In this document: in pieces, positions 32,768 through 42,504 of the stretch
Layout: each line of letters opens with the position of its first letter
Numbering within the stretch: position 1 is the first letter of the stretch
Assembly (NCBI RefSeq): GCF_002836205.1
Contig: NZ_PJBE01000012.1
Span: forward strand, 248,001 to 312,000
Length of the DNA: 64,000 nt
Direction of reading: 5' to 3'
Source of the DNA: Shewanella sp. Choline-02u-19
GTDB taxonomy: Bacteria > Pseudomonadota > Gammaproteobacteria > Enterobacterales > Shewanellaceae
Made by a program: the position numbers and the translations under genes
Notes under the pieces: model-generated
The model's database searches: none
The model's input: the letters and a program-made list of their open reading frames with translations, nothing else
Told to the model about the DNA's origin: nothing

Positions 32768-34051
32768 ATGCCTTATTCTGCTGACAATGAAGCTAAATCA
32801 ATTCTTATCTCTCCCGCTTATTCAAAAGCGAAAAACCAAGAACTGAATAAGTTTGCAGAGCGCTATACTCGATTTGCACTTGCAATCGGACAGCACGACG
32901 AACTCTACGTTGATGCGTATTTTGGCCCTAGAGCATGGCAAGAAGACGCTTTTTGGCAGCCATTAACGGAGCTTAGGTTGCAATACGAAGAGGGTTGCCA
33001 GGTGCTTGCGGCTGTTGGTGAAAATCATCTTGATATAGAGTTGAGTGGCCGCTATTGCTTCCTCGAAAAGCAATGGCTATCGATTGGCGCGTATTTAGAT
33101 CTATTGGAGGGGAAGTCCCTTAGCTTTGAGGAAGAAGCTCGTCGGTTGTACGATTCAGCGGTCGTTGAATACTCATTAGCAGAACTTAACAGCATCCATA
33201 TAGAACTCAATAACTTATTGCCCGGCGAAGGGACATTCGCAAGCCGTTTGGCCGAATTTAAGTTGTCTTATATTGTACCGAAAAATAAAGCCGCTGCAGT
33301 ATTTAACGCGGCGATTGATAAGGCGCGTGAATTGACTAAAAAGCAGTTCACATTACCTGCGTATGAGCATTGTGAAATTGAGTATGTTAATGACAAAGTG
33401 TGGACCGCATATAACTGGTACAAAGGTGATTACCATAGCCTAATTCAACTCAATCAAGATCAACCGTTAACGATTGACCGATATTTGGAGTTAGCGACTC
33501 ACGAAGGCTATCCTGGTCACCACGTCTTTAATGCCCTGCAAGAGCAGTTGTTGGTAAAAGAAAAAGGCTGGTTGGAATATTCAATCTATCCCTTGTTCAG
33601 TCCGATATCTTACCTTGCTGAAGGCAGCGCTAATTATGCTTTGCGTCTATTGATGAGCCAAGATGAGATTGTGTTGTTTGAGCGTGATGTATTAATGCCG
33701 TTGGCTGGCCTCGAGGCGGACCTTACTCTGTTTCACAAGGTGTTTGCTTGTATTAAGCGGCTTGGATACTTTGAAAACCATGTCAGTAAATTATTAACGG
33801 ATAAAAAGATTAATTATAAAGAGGCGACTCGTCTGCTGGTTGATGATGCATTTTATACCCACTCAAGAGCGGAACAACGCACTCGTTTCTTTGACCAAAA
33901 TCGTTCGTACATTATTAACTATAGTGTTGGGGAAGATGCTGTTGCTGAGTGGGTGGAGAGTGGAACTGCTGATAAAGCGATACACTGGCAGCGATTTGAG
34001 GCCTTATTATCAAGACCTCGTAGCGCATCTGCAATGAAAGTTATTCGTTAG
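32768..34051 (+). CDS. DUF885 family putative metallopeptidase
   Basis: 427 residues with the DUF885 signature HEGYPGHHVFNAL (an HExxxGHH zinc-type motif) at about residue 245 and a following ISYLAEGSANYALRLL with a likely third ligand. The family is thought to be zinc-dependent carboxypeptidase- or dipeptidase-like. No signal peptide is visible from the chosen start ATG 32768, which has GGAG six bases upstream; a longer non-ATG frame from 32711 is less likely. It is convergent, with an 11-base overlap, with the small membrane protein gene at 34041. Confidence 0.82.
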   Translation: MPYSADNEAKSILISPAYSKAKNQELNKFAERYTRFALAIGQHDELYVDAYFGPRAWQEDAFWQPLTELRLQYEEGCQVLAAVGENHLDIELSGRYCFLEKQWLSIGAYLDLLEGKSLSFEEEARRLYDSAVVEYSLAELNSIHIELNNLLPGEGTFASRLAEFKLSYIVPKNKAAAVFNAAIDKARELTKKQFTLPAYEHCEIEYVNDKVWTAYNWYKGDYHSLIQLNQDQPLTIDRYLELATHEGYPGHHVFNALQEQLLVKEKGWLEYSIYPLFSPISYLAEGSANYALRLLMSQDEIVLFERDVLMPLAGLEADLTLFHKVFACIKRLGYFENHVSKLLTDKKINYKEATRLLVDDAFYTHSRAEQRTRFFDQNRSYIINYSVGEDAVAEWVESGTADKAIHWQRFEALLSRPRSASAMKVIR

Positions 34052-34364
34052 GATTATGCTCAAAGATACGGCCTGCTGCCGTTGATTGAGAAGTATTTTC
34101 TCGGGAAACGTTTTCTTGAAAAGCATCGTCTTTCTGAAATTTCTGTCCGGCTTGCTGCTTATTAAAACGCGCGAGTTGACGCTTTAGGTAAACGCGACCA
34201 AACAAGCTTAATGCCATAAATGTGATTGCGCCGAAAAGCAGTAAAAAAGGCAGCGCGACGAGCGCTAGAGTCATAAAGGCCAAACCGATAATGAATGCTA
34301 ACCAGCCGCGAGAGCCAGAAAATCGATTTTGCATTGGGTTGCTTTGAAACGAGTTGTAAATCAT
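34041..34364 (-). CDS. Small membrane protein, unknown
   Basis: 107 residues: a short polar start, one or two merged membrane helices (GWLAFIIGLAFMTLALVALP and FLLLFGAITFMALSLFG), then a basic and polar cytoplasmic tail (VYLKRQLARFNKQQAGQ). GGAG lies five bases before ATG 34364. No family is recognised. The 3' end overlaps the DUF885 gene in convergent orientation. Confidence 0.65.
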   Translation of the reverse strand: MIYNSFQSNPMQNRFSGSRGWLAFIIGLAFMTLALVALPFLLLFGAITFMALSLFGRVYLKRQLARFNKQQAGQKFQKDDAFQENVSRENTSQSTAAGRIFEHNPNE

Positions 34365-34482
34365 ATTTTCTCCAAAATGTCTTAGTTGTTAGCTTACACT
34401 AAAAAGATGAATAACAACTGAATGGGCAAGTTAACGGATTTAATATTGCCGATTATCTAAGCAGAGATCACGTTAATAAAGG

Positions 34483-35478
34483 TTAATCTTGTTCTGTTTT
34501 CAAAAAGTGTTTTAAGTCTGGTGAATCGAAAGCGGTTGCAACACTTTGACAAATAACATTTTTTACCCACTGATGCCCTGGGTCATCATCGTTTCTTTGG
34601 TGCCAAAGCAATACATAGGCTAGTGGCATGAATTCGAAAGGCAGTGGGAGTTCCGCTAGCGGGTACAATTTCTTTGCATGTTGGGCAAAACTCGCGGGAA
34701 GGGTAAATATCAAATCACTATGGGCGCAGATACTCGCAGCGCCATAAAAGTCAGGCACAGTGGTACTGATCCGGCGATGGTGCCCTAGATCTGCCAGATG
34801 ATAATCTAATGCCCACCAATCATTGCCTTCACAGCGCACCTGTACATGAGACATCTCTAAATAGATATTTAGATCCCAGAGGCCGGTTGCTATCGTAGCC
34901 AGCAAGGGGTGATCTTGCCTCACTAAGCAAACTTGCTTATCGGTAAATAGGGTCTGGTGTGCAATGCCATCGGGCAGGCGATCAATTTTAAAAGCGGACT
35001 GTGGGTGAAGATCACGCCCTGAAATACCGAAATCTATCTGACCTTGCTGAATCGCTAGGGTCGAGTTTTCCGTCCAAACATAGCTGTCTAATTTAAGATT
35101 GGGTGCCTTGGTCAGCAAAGGGCCGATAAAGTAGGGGATCAGTGTTTCATATGCACTCTCCACCATAGAAAATGAAAACTGCCGAGTACTGCTACCGGGC
35201 TCAAAACTGGGGGGTAAAGTCAGTTGATATAAGCTCTGTAAGCTTTGAGGCAGCAATTTTCCAAGTTGTACAGCATGGGCGGTAGGCCTTAAGCCATGTG
35301 CCGTGCGTAAAAAAAGTGGATCGCCTAAGGTATCTCTCAAACGATTAAGGCTCTTACTCAATGCTGACTGACTTAGATGTAAGCGATTTGCAGCTCGGGT
35401 AACACTTTGCTCCTCCAATAGTATTTGTAGAATGACGAGTAGGTTTAAGTCGATACGTGCCAAATTCTCTAATTTCAC
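34483..35478 (-). CDS. LysR-family transcriptional regulator
   Basis: 331 residues: N-terminal helix-turn-helix (QSVTRAANRLHLSQSALSKS, LNRLRDTLGDPLFLR) followed by the LysR effector domain. The start is GTG 35478 with AGGA eight bases upstream. It is divergent from a Bcr/CflA pump across about 100 bases and is the likely local regulator of that pump; the inducer is unknown. Confidence 0.93.
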   Translation of the reverse strand: MKLENLARIDLNLLVILQILLEEQSVTRAANRLHLSQSALSKSLNRLRDTLGDPLFLRTAHGLRPTAHAVQLGKLLPQSLQSLYQLTLPPSFEPGSSTRQFSFSMVESAYETLIPYFIGPLLTKAPNLKLDSYVWTENSTLAIQQGQIDFGISGRDLHPQSAFKIDRLPDGIAHQTLFTDKQVCLVRQDHPLLATIATGLWDLNIYLEMSHVQVRCEGNDWWALDYHLADLGHHRRISTTVPDFYGAASICAHSDLIFTLPASFAQHAKKLYPLAELPLPFEFMPLAYVLLWHQRNDDDPGHQWVKNVICQSVATAFDSPDLKHFLKTEQD

Positions 35479-35578
35479 AAGATATTCCTCAATGGAAATT
35501 CATTATGGAAATAATATCATTTCTGTTCATACCATAGTTTGATTAATATAGTCGTGTTTACAATATTTGAGAAAGATA

Positions 35579-36781
35579 ATGCGCCGTAATTTACTCCCTA
35601 TTTTAATGTCGATGGTTGTACTCAGTCCATTGGCTATCGATATTTACCTTCCTTCTATGCCTGCTATGGCGACTGAATTTGCTGTTTCGGCGAGTCAAAT
35701 ACAGTCGACTTTAGTGTTGTTCCTTTTTGCTATGGGAACGGGACAATTATTAATTGGACCGTTAGCCGATAGATATGGCAGACGACCTGTCGCATTGGGC
35801 GGTATTATTCTTTACATCGCCAGCAGTATCCTTGCCGCCGTTTCCGTTGAATTTCACTGGTTGCAGTTTGCGCGTGTATTGCAGGGCTTAGCGGCTTGTT
35901 CGACCTCTATTGTGGTCTTTAGTGCGGTACGTGATTGCTTCACTCCAAAAGAGAGCGCGCGTTATTATAGCTATCTTAACGGCATGATTTGCGTTATCCC
36001 TGCATTGGCACCAACCTTGGGTGGTTTACTGGCGCTGCAATTTGGTTGGCGCTCGACCTTCGTGTTTATGACGCTCTACGCGATATTAATCCTGATCTTT
36101 GTGGGTTATCGCTTACCGGAAACACGCCCTAAAAGTACCGATAGTTCAGGGCCATTATACCGTTGGGCTCGCTATAAACCCGTAGTGATAGAGACACACT
36201 TTTTGTTCTATGCATTTGCCTGCATGGCGGGAATGGCCGCGATCTTAAGCTATGTTTCATATGCGCCGGTGTGGTTGATTGACCGATTAGGGGTATCAGA
36301 GTTGATGTTTAGTGGATTGTTCGGTTTAAATGCTGTCGTCAACATCGTCGCTTGTTTTGCTGCACCTTTAGTCATCAAAAAATTAGGTAACCGTCCCACT
36401 GTAATTGTCGCACTTTGGTTTATGTTAGCGTCTGCAGCCACTCAAGTATTGGTGCAGGTGGTTGGCCCACAAACTGGCTTAGCGGCAGCGATTAGCTTTA
36501 TGTTGCCAATGATGTTGCTCTGTATTGGCTTTGCTTTATTGCTTGGCCCTGCAACCAGTATGGCGTTATCTGCATTTGGTGAGAGAGCAGGCACTGCGAC
36601 GGCAATGCTCGGTTTTATTCAGATGAGCGGCGCGTCACTGCTGACTGCGATAGTGCAACAAACGAGTTTGCCTGCACCTTATGCTGTTGCCATTATTATG
36701 GGCGGATTGGCGATTATCTTGTTGGTCATGATGGCGATGTCTCGCTTTGATCATTGGCACCAAGAGCAGTATGCTCACTAA
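35579..36781 (+). CDS. Bcr/CflA-family MFS multidrug transporter
   Basis: 400 residues, twelve membrane helices. The start SPLAIDIYLPSMPAMATEF is the hallmark of the Bcr/CflA drug-resistance group (14-residue motif with acidic IDIYLP), and the loop GPLADRYGRRPVALGG is the MFS motif A. It would export drugs by proton exchange. ATG 35579 is chosen over TTG 35567. A terminator follows at 36838-36873. Confidence 0.92.
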   Translation: MRRNLLPILMSMVVLSPLAIDIYLPSMPAMATEFAVSASQIQSTLVLFLFAMGTGQLLIGPLADRYGRRPVALGGIILYIASSILAAVSVEFHWLQFARVLQGLAACSTSIVVFSAVRDCFTPKESARYYSYLNGMICVIPALAPTLGGLLALQFGWRSTFVFMTLYAILILIFVGYRLPETRPKSTDSSGPLYRWARYKPVVIETHFLFYAFACMAGMAAILSYVSYAPVWLIDRLGVSELMFSGLFGLNAVVNIVACFAAPLVIKKLGNRPTVIVALWFMLASAATQVLVQVVGPQTGLAAAISFMLPMMLLCIGFALLLGPATSMALSAFGERAGTATAMLGFIQMSGASLLTAIVQQTSLPAPYAVAIIMGGLAIILLVMMAMSRFDHWHQEQYAH

Positions 36782-36837
36782 CAAATTAAGGATTAACCGT
36801 TAGCGTACAGCGACGATTAACCGTAAAACACCCTTTG

Positions 36838-36873
36838 ACCTGTATGAATTAACCATTCATGCAGGTTTTTTTT
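36838..36873 (+). terminator. Intrinsic terminator after the Bcr/CflA gene
   Basis: ACCTGTATGAA pairs with TTCATGCAGGT (one mismatch) around a short loop, followed by TTTTTTTT. Confidence 0.85.
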
Positions 36874-36944
36874 ATCCATAAATTGGCTTGGAATTGGTAT
36901 AAACTAAGCACTATCGAGTTTGTCCCATTATTAGGTTTACACTT

Positions 36945-37547
36945 TTGTCTCGTCCTAACTGCCCTTCGTGCCACTATCCACTAAAAGCCTGTTTGTGCGC
37001 CAGCATAAAAAAAATGCAGGTTAAAACTGAGCTGATCATTTTGCAAGATCCTACTGAAGTGGGTCACGCTAAAAATAGTGTGCGGCTGTTGGAGTTAGTT
37101 ATTCCTCAGACGCAAGTTGTGGTCGGTGAAACCGCAGAGGACTTTGCTCTGCTACGTGAGCAATTGGCTTTGGCCAATAAACCGATATATTTGGTGTACC
37201 CATCAACGGCAAGTCAGTCAGTGGCTGATATCGTCATTGATACGGATGTGATTCTAATCTTGCTCGATGGTACCTGGCGCAAGGCATATAAATTATTGCA
37301 ATTGAATCCATGGTTACAGGCTTTTCCGGCTTTGCATCTTGATTTAGATTGCGCTTCTAACTACACGATTCGTAAAGCCAGCCGCAGTGATAGCGTGTCA
37401 ACATTGGAAGCGAGTGCGATGATGCTAAAGGTGATAGAGCCTCAACAAGATGTGACACCACTAACCGATGCGTTAGCGGCTTTAGTCGAACAGAGGTTAG
37501 CGTCAATGCCGGCTGATGTGCGCGCACGATACCAAGAAAATAAATAG
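36945..37547 (+). CDS. DTW-domain tRNA-uridine aminocarboxypropyltransferase
   Basis: 200 residues with the DTW family features: an N-terminal zinc ribbon (CPSCHYPLKACLC), the central ILLDGTWRKAYKLL (DTW motif as DGTW) and TIRKASRSDSVSTLEA. E. coli TapT (YfiP) of this family adds the acp group to U47 of tRNA, so acp3U tRNA modification is the expected activity. The start is probably TTG 36945 (MSRPNCPSC) with AGG upstream. It appears monocistronic. An inverted repeat AAACCCTAT (37586-37594) / ATAGGGTTT (37620-37628) follows, without a clear T-run. Confidence 0.88.
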   Translation: MSRPNCPSCHYPLKACLCASIKKMQVKTELIILQDPTEVGHAKNSVRLLELVIPQTQVVVGETAEDFALLREQLALANKPIYLVYPSTASQSVADIVIDTDVILILLDGTWRKAYKLLQLNPWLQAFPALHLDLDCASNYTIRKASRSDSVSTLEASAMMLKVIEPQQDVTPLTDALAALVEQRLASMPADVRARYQENK

Positions 37548-37752
37548 AGGTAGGATTTGTGAATGGCATCGTCTCTTACTTAATAAAACCCTATTCAAGT
37601 CACGCTAATTCATTAAGAGATAGGGTTTAATAGAGATGTCAGCTAGATTAGTTGAATATAAGAGGCTGCCTCATTCACCGCTTTTGCAGGGAGCGACACT
37701 GAATTTATTCAGGTGATTGATGCAGCCATCTTTTAGTCAAATCGTACTTATT

Positions 37753-39870
37753 TTAAGCTTTTTTGAGCAAGCTTAATGACTCAGATGCAAAAACCTCGGC
37801 CGTTGCTGGCCAGCCAAAGTAATAACCTTGGCCATATCCTTTGCCCATCATCAGTAATAGATCTTTTTGAGCTTCGGTTTCGACCCCTTCAGCGATATAG
37901 CAAAGATTCAATGTATGAGCCAGTTGCACCATGGCTTTGCATAACTCTTTGCCTTGAGGTTCATGCAGTCGCTGTGCGAAACTGGAATCGATTTTTAAAC
38001 AATCAATTGGCAAGCTGCCTAATCGACTTAGCGAGAATAGACCGGCGCCAAAATCGTCGATGGCTATGCTGATATTAAGTTGTTTGAGCTCGTTTAATAC
38101 TGCTGACATCATTGTGGGTTTGCGGATCAAAGCTGACTCTTCAATTTCAATCACCAACTTGTTGGAAGGTAATTGAGTTTGCTGCAGAACCTTGGTTAAC
38201 ATCGACACAAAGTCTGGGTGTTCTAGTTGTGAAGTGGATATATTGACCGTGATTTTCAACTGGTCATTGTACTGCGCATGCCACTTGCTCATTTGTTCGC
38301 AAGCTTGCTCTAGAGCCCATAGCCCTACGCTCACCATTGAGTTGGTTTCTTCTAGTAATGGGATAAATTCACGGGCTTCTAATATTTCGCCGTTACTGCG
38401 CTTCCATCTTAATAGTGCTTCGACAGCAATCAAATTATTGTTTTCGAGGTCAATAATCTGTTGGTAAACCAAACTGAATTGACCCAGGCTTTGCGCATGC
38501 CTTAAATCATTGAGTATAAGCAGTTTCTTCTCTGCTGCTTCTCTGATCGCCGCATTATAGAATCGAATATGATTTGGGCTTTTCTTAGCGGAATACATGG
38601 CTGTATCAGCCATGCTGAGTAATTGATTTGCCTCGTCGCTTTGCTGTGGAAATAACGATATGCCGATACTGGTGCTTAAATAAAACTTTTGACCATCGAT
38701 CTCAAAGGGGACATCAAACAAGGACAGTACCAGATCTGAAAAAGCTTCTATCTCTTGTTTGTTTTTGCACTTTGGCAGCACTAAGGTAAATTCATCGCCC
38801 CCTAAGCGGGCTATCTCTGCATCGTCTAGACAACAGGTTTCTAATCTTGCGGCCACAAGTTGTAAGACTTTATCACCCGTGGCATGACCAAAACTGTCAT
38901 TAATATTCTTAAAACCATTGAGATCCAAAAACATCAAGGCACCAATCATTGTGCTGTGTTGCTTGATATTATTAATGGCTTTATTCAAGATTTTAATAAG
39001 GTGGAATCGATTAGGCAGGCCAGTCAGTTTGTCGTACATTGCTTGCTGAGTGAGCTTGGCTTCCAGTCGCTTCTTTTCACTGATATCGCTGAATAAGTTA
39101 ACAAAATAGACGGTATTGCTAGCATAAATGCGCCTGCAACTTTGCCAGGCAGGAAATTTTGAGCCGTCGGAACGATATTTCCACACCTCTCCTTGCCAGC
39201 TACCTTTGCTTTTTAATGGATTTGGAGCAATGCCATCATTAATCATCGCCTCAAGGTTAAGCTCACTGGGTGTTTTACCCAACATGTGCTCAGCGCTATA
39301 GCCGCAAATGCGGCACATCGCCTTATTTACCGCAAAAATGTGACTGTCTTCGTCAGTAATATAAACAGCTTCAGCACTGTCTTCTAAGGTGATCGACATT
39401 AACTCTTTGGGTAGATTTTCAAAGCCATTACTTGAGTGTGAACGTCGTTTCCCACGTCTATCCATAGGCGTAAATTGGATTAATACCACATTATTATCAT
39501 CAAGACTAAACGGATAAAGCGTGACTTTTGTTGGGAGTTCAGTGCCTTGCTGACTTAAGTATAACCAGTTAAAGGAAACGATCTTTCCTTTGGCTGCTTC
39601 ACGCAGCTGTTGTTGGCCATATTCGACACTATTTCTTCCAGAAGATTGGATCCTCGGGGAAAAATCATAGGGTGTGGAATGGATGAAGTTTTGCTCAATG
39701 CTTTCGAAATAGCTTAGGGCGACTGGGTTGGCACCAATAAAGCGGTGGTCTTGTACAATCGCCAGAGCAGGTAAAACATCAGCAATTTCAAATTGAATAA
39801 GCTGATCGGAAAGAGAAGGGGTGGCAGATTTCAGACGAGAGTATAACTCTGACCACTTTTGCATACTCAT
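37753..39870 (-). CDS. PAS-GGDEF-EAL cyclic di-GMP enzyme
   Basis: 705 residues. The N-terminal about 270 hold two PAS-like sensor modules (second one ITDEDSHIFAVNKAMCRICG). GGDEF follows (about 275-440) with active loop ARLGGDEFTLVLP but no RxxD inhibitory site (CLDD in its place). The EAL domain (about 450-700) keeps the catalytic set: VEALLRW, NISTSQL, IEIEESAL, IAIDDFGAG, LKIDSSF, AEGVETEAQ and GQGYYFGWP. So both synthesis and breakdown of cyclic di-GMP are possible; the net direction is unknown. No transmembrane helix is seen. Single gene. Confidence 0.93.
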   Translation of the reverse strand: MSMQKWSELYSRLKSATPSLSDQLIQFEIADVLPALAIVQDHRFIGANPVALSYFESIEQNFIHSTPYDFSPRIQSSGRNSVEYGQQQLREAAKGKIVSFNWLYLSQQGTELPTKVTLYPFSLDDNNVVLIQFTPMDRRGKRRSHSSNGFENLPKELMSITLEDSAEAVYITDEDSHIFAVNKAMCRICGYSAEHMLGKTPSELNLEAMINDGIAPNPLKSKGSWQGEVWKYRSDGSKFPAWQSCRRIYASNTVYFVNLFSDISEKKRLEAKLTQQAMYDKLTGLPNRFHLIKILNKAINNIKQHSTMIGALMFLDLNGFKNINDSFGHATGDKVLQLVAARLETCCLDDAEIARLGGDEFTLVLPKCKNKQEIEAFSDLVLSLFDVPFEIDGQKFYLSTSIGISLFPQQSDEANQLLSMADTAMYSAKKSPNHIRFYNAAIREAAEKKLLILNDLRHAQSLGQFSLVYQQIIDLENNNLIAVEALLRWKRSNGEILEAREFIPLLEETNSMVSVGLWALEQACEQMSKWHAQYNDQLKITVNISTSQLEHPDFVSMLTKVLQQTQLPSNKLVIEIEESALIRKPTMMSAVLNELKQLNISIAIDDFGAGLFSLSRLGSLPIDCLKIDSSFAQRLHEPQGKELCKAMVQLAHTLNLCYIAEGVETEAQKDLLLMMGKGYGQGYYFGWPATAEVFASESLSLLKKA

Positions 39871-40274
39871 TTTTCCCGTTCCTTCATTACATTATTCAAA
39901 TAGCAGACACTGGCTAAAAGTGAATAAATCTAGCGTTTAGCAACTGCTTTCCATAAGCGTCAAAAATACCTTTATTTGACGCTTTGTACAAACTTGTTGT
40001 AACAAAAATTTTATATTTTGTGAGTTTATGGGGCATGAATCTTATTTGTTAAGGAGCTTCTAGCTAAGAACTAACGTTCACACAAAAGCATAGCATTGTT
40101 TGAACGTTAGTTACTTGATGCCATCGTCACTATGTCTTTGTCGGTTTTAGGTTTAATTGGCATGTCCATGAACTTGTGGAGCTTAGACATACGGCACAAA
40201 TAAAAAGCGATAAATGAGCCAGGCTGTTGTTAGAATGTGAATTATTGACTGACACTGATCAAAGGACTTGTTCG
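39871..40274. other. Intergenic region with two perfect inverted repeats
   Basis: About 400 bases between the GGDEF/EAL gene and a small secreted protein. AAGCGTCAAA (39955-39964) pairs with TTTGACGCTT (39975-39984). AACTAACGTTCA (40069-40080) pairs with TGAACGTTAGTT (40101-40112) over a 20-base loop. Neither has a T-run, so operator or RNA-structure roles are more likely than termination. Confidence 0.5.
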
Positions 40275-40634
40275 ATGATGGTACTTAAACGACCTTATAC
40301 AGCATGGTTATACTCAATTGTCTTGTGCTGCCTCAGTAGTAATATCATGGCAGCTGATAAGCCTTCACTCGCAGAAAAAGGAGAGTTAGCTAAAGAGCGC
40401 TCTTTGACAATAGAACAAGAACAGTTGAAAAAAGCACGCGAAGCGTCCAGTTTACATGCTGAACAAGAGGAAAAACTGTTGTCGAAGGCTGAGCCAAGCG
40501 ATTGGGAAAGTGAGCAGTATGAAAAAGCACAGCAGCACTTTGAAGGGCGTGAATCTAGAGAAGAGAAGTACTTACGTGAGGCAAAGGAAGCGGCGAGTAA
40601 AGAGCATAAAATGGCTAAACCTATTAAGGACTAA
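40275..40634 (+). CDS. Small secreted charged coiled-coil protein, unknown
   Basis: 119 residues. The N-terminus MMVLKRPYTAWLYSIVLCCL is a signal peptide with cleavage near NIMAA. The mature part is highly charged, predicted helical and made largely of Glu, Lys, Ala and Gln (AEKGELAKERSLTIEQEQLK). AAAGGA at 40261-40266 fits ATG 40275; a longer upstream frame is less likely. No family is recognised. Periplasmic location is inferred. Confidence 0.65.
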   Translation: MMVLKRPYTAWLYSIVLCCLSSNIMAADKPSLAEKGELAKERSLTIEQEQLKKAREASSLHAEQEEKLLSKAEPSDWESEQYEKAQQHFEGRESREEKYLREAKEAASKEHKMAKPIKD

Positions 40635-40777
40635 CTCATTATGTTGAGGTTAGTATTTTTGTGGCTGTTGCTTATCAGTAGCAATAAATAAGCGCGGTAT
40701 GAGTGCAAATATGCGATGAAAGTTAAACTGCCCCTTGGTACTTATCATCAAAATAATAGCTAAGACTAACCTGAGTA

Positions 40778-41434
40778 GTGAGACGTCATTTGAGTTTATG
40801 TCCTTTATGCCAACAACCAAGTTTGAGCGCATTTCATCAGGATAACGTTCGGGCGTATCAACGCTGTGACAACTGCTATTTAGTCTCGGTGGCGGCTGCG
40901 TTTAGATTGAGTGTGATAGACGAAAGAGCGATTTACGATCAACATCAGAATGATCCTGATGATCAACGCTATCGACAATTTCTTGCTCGAGCCATTAATC
41001 CGCTATTTGAGCGAGTAGAGCCTGATGCAGAAGGGTTAGATTTTGGCTGTGGTCCGGGGCCGACCATTAGTGTGATGGCTGCGGAGTTAGGGCTCCAAAC
41101 TCACAATTATGACCTGTACTACTTTAACGATCTTGAGTTGCTTAGTCGCCAGTATGACTTTGTCACTATGACTGAAGTGATTGAGCATGTGGCAGATGCA
41201 CTGCCATTGTTGCAAACGTTAGACTCATTGCTTAAGCCTGGCGCCATTTTAGTGGTGATGACTAAGCGTGTTATTAGTGAAGCCGCATTTTCAACATGGC
41301 ACTATAAGCAAGATTTAACTCACATCAACTTTTACTCAATCGAAACATTTGAGTGGATCGCGGCCAAGTTTAATTGGACGCTTGAAGTGATAGGTGCCGA
41401 TGTGGTGTTTTTGACAAAAGCCGCTAATAGCTGA
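40778..41434 (+). CDS. Class I SAM-dependent methyltransferase with N-terminal zinc ribbon
   Basis: 218 residues. A CPLC / CDNC pair in the first 35 residues suggests a zinc ribbon. The SAM motif is LDFGCGPGPTISVMAAE, followed by TMTEVIEHVADALPLLQ (motif of methyltransferase type 11/12) and KPGAILVVMTKRV. The start is GTG 40778; a ribosome site is weak. The substrate is unknown. Related proteins are typically annotated only as methyltransferase-domain proteins. Confidence 0.82.
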   Translation: MRRHLSLCPLCQQPSLSAFHQDNVRAYQRCDNCYLVSVAAAFRLSVIDERAIYDQHQNDPDDQRYRQFLARAINPLFERVEPDAEGLDFGCGPGPTISVMAAELGLQTHNYDLYYFNDLELLSRQYDFVTMTEVIEHVADALPLLQTLDSLLKPGAILVVMTKRVISEAAFSTWHYKQDLTHINFYSIETFEWIAAKFNWTLEVIGADVVFLTKAANS

Positions 41435-41505
41435 GGTTAATCGTTATACTTAACGGCTGAGTGTTTCCCCTTTTTATCCATCATGATTTTAACGGAATAA
41501 TAAAT

Positions 41506-42477
41506 ATGATAAATCGAATGTCACGTGTTATTGGTTACGCAGTATTGGTCTCTGGGCTGCTATTAAGTGGCATTGTGCAGGCAAAGGCGCCTTATTCAAT
41601 TGCATTTCTCAATAAAACTGAAGCTGCACTGGTGCTGACCCAAAATGATGATTTCATTCAGCGTGTGAGTCAGTTTGATATCGACGCCAGAATGAAGCAG
41701 CCCAATGCGCAGTCAAAAAGTGATTACCTTGCTTTTGTCGCGCAGCAGACAATGGATTGGAATGAGCAAGAGCAGTCAGTGCTCACTAAGGCATTTGACA
41801 GTATTAGCGCTAAGCTAGTGGATTTAAATATTCATTTACCTGAACCGATTCAGTTTATTAAGACCACAGGATTAGAGGAGGGCGGTGCCGCTTACACTCG
41901 TGGGCAAGCGATAATTTTACAGGCTCGCCAAGTGGCTAATGAAGAAGAGCTTCCACGGTTATTAGCGCATGAACTGTTGCATGTTTATTCTCGATTTAAC
42001 CCCAAAGTTAAACAGCAATTGTATCGCGCGATTGGTTACCACTATATTGGTGATATTGATTTTCCGAGCAAGCTTGCACAGCAAAAAATCACTAACCCCG
42101 ACGCACCGGTCAATGACTTTGCAATACGAGTTAACTATAAAGAGCAGCCAGTGTGGGTTGTTCCCATTTTATTTGCTGACGTTGCGCAATATGATCTTGA
42201 AAGGGGCGGTGAGTTCTTTGATTATCTAACCTTTGAATTTGTCATTGTTGGCCGGGATACTGAAGCTAGCAAAAGCACTTATGATGCCGCTGCAGTTGAA
42301 ATAGTTGCAGTGCCTGAGCTAAAGGGCTTCTTTAGCCAAGTGGGTCGTAATACCAATTATATTATTCACCCCGAAGAGATTATTGCCGACAATTTTGCTT
42401 TATTGGTTATTGAAGAAACCGAATTGAAATCACCAAAAATCTTGTTCGAAATTGAACAGGTCTTTAAGCAAAACTAA
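41506..42477 (+). CDS. Exported putative zinc metalloprotease (HELLH), unknown family
   Basis: 323 residues with a signal peptide (RVIGYAVLVSGLLLSG, cleavage near VQA). A zinc motif LLAHELLHVYSR (HExxH) lies at about residue 155, preceded by GGAAYTRGQAIILQARQ as in minigluzincin-type proteases, and followed by HPEEIIADNFALL near residue 295, which could give the third Glu ligand. No named family is recognised. Periplasmic peptidase activity is inferred from the motif only. ATG 41506 (MINRM) is used; a longer frame from 41461 is less likely. Confidence 0.7.
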   Translation: MINRMSRVIGYAVLVSGLLLSGIVQAKAPYSIAFLNKTEAALVLTQNDDFIQRVSQFDIDARMKQPNAQSKSDYLAFVAQQTMDWNEQEQSVLTKAFDSISAKLVDLNIHLPEPIQFIKTTGLEEGGAAYTRGQAIILQARQVANEEELPRLLAHELLHVYSRFNPKVKQQLYRAIGYHYIGDIDFPSKLAQQKITNPDAPVNDFAIRVNYKEQPVWVVPILFADVAQYDLERGGEFFDYLTFEFVIVGRDTEASKSTYDAAAVEIVAVPELKGFFSQVGRNTNYIIHPEEIIADNFALLVIEETELKSPKILFEIEQVFKQN

Positions 42478-42504
42478 TCGGCAGTCATCACAGACTTCAG
42501 ATTT

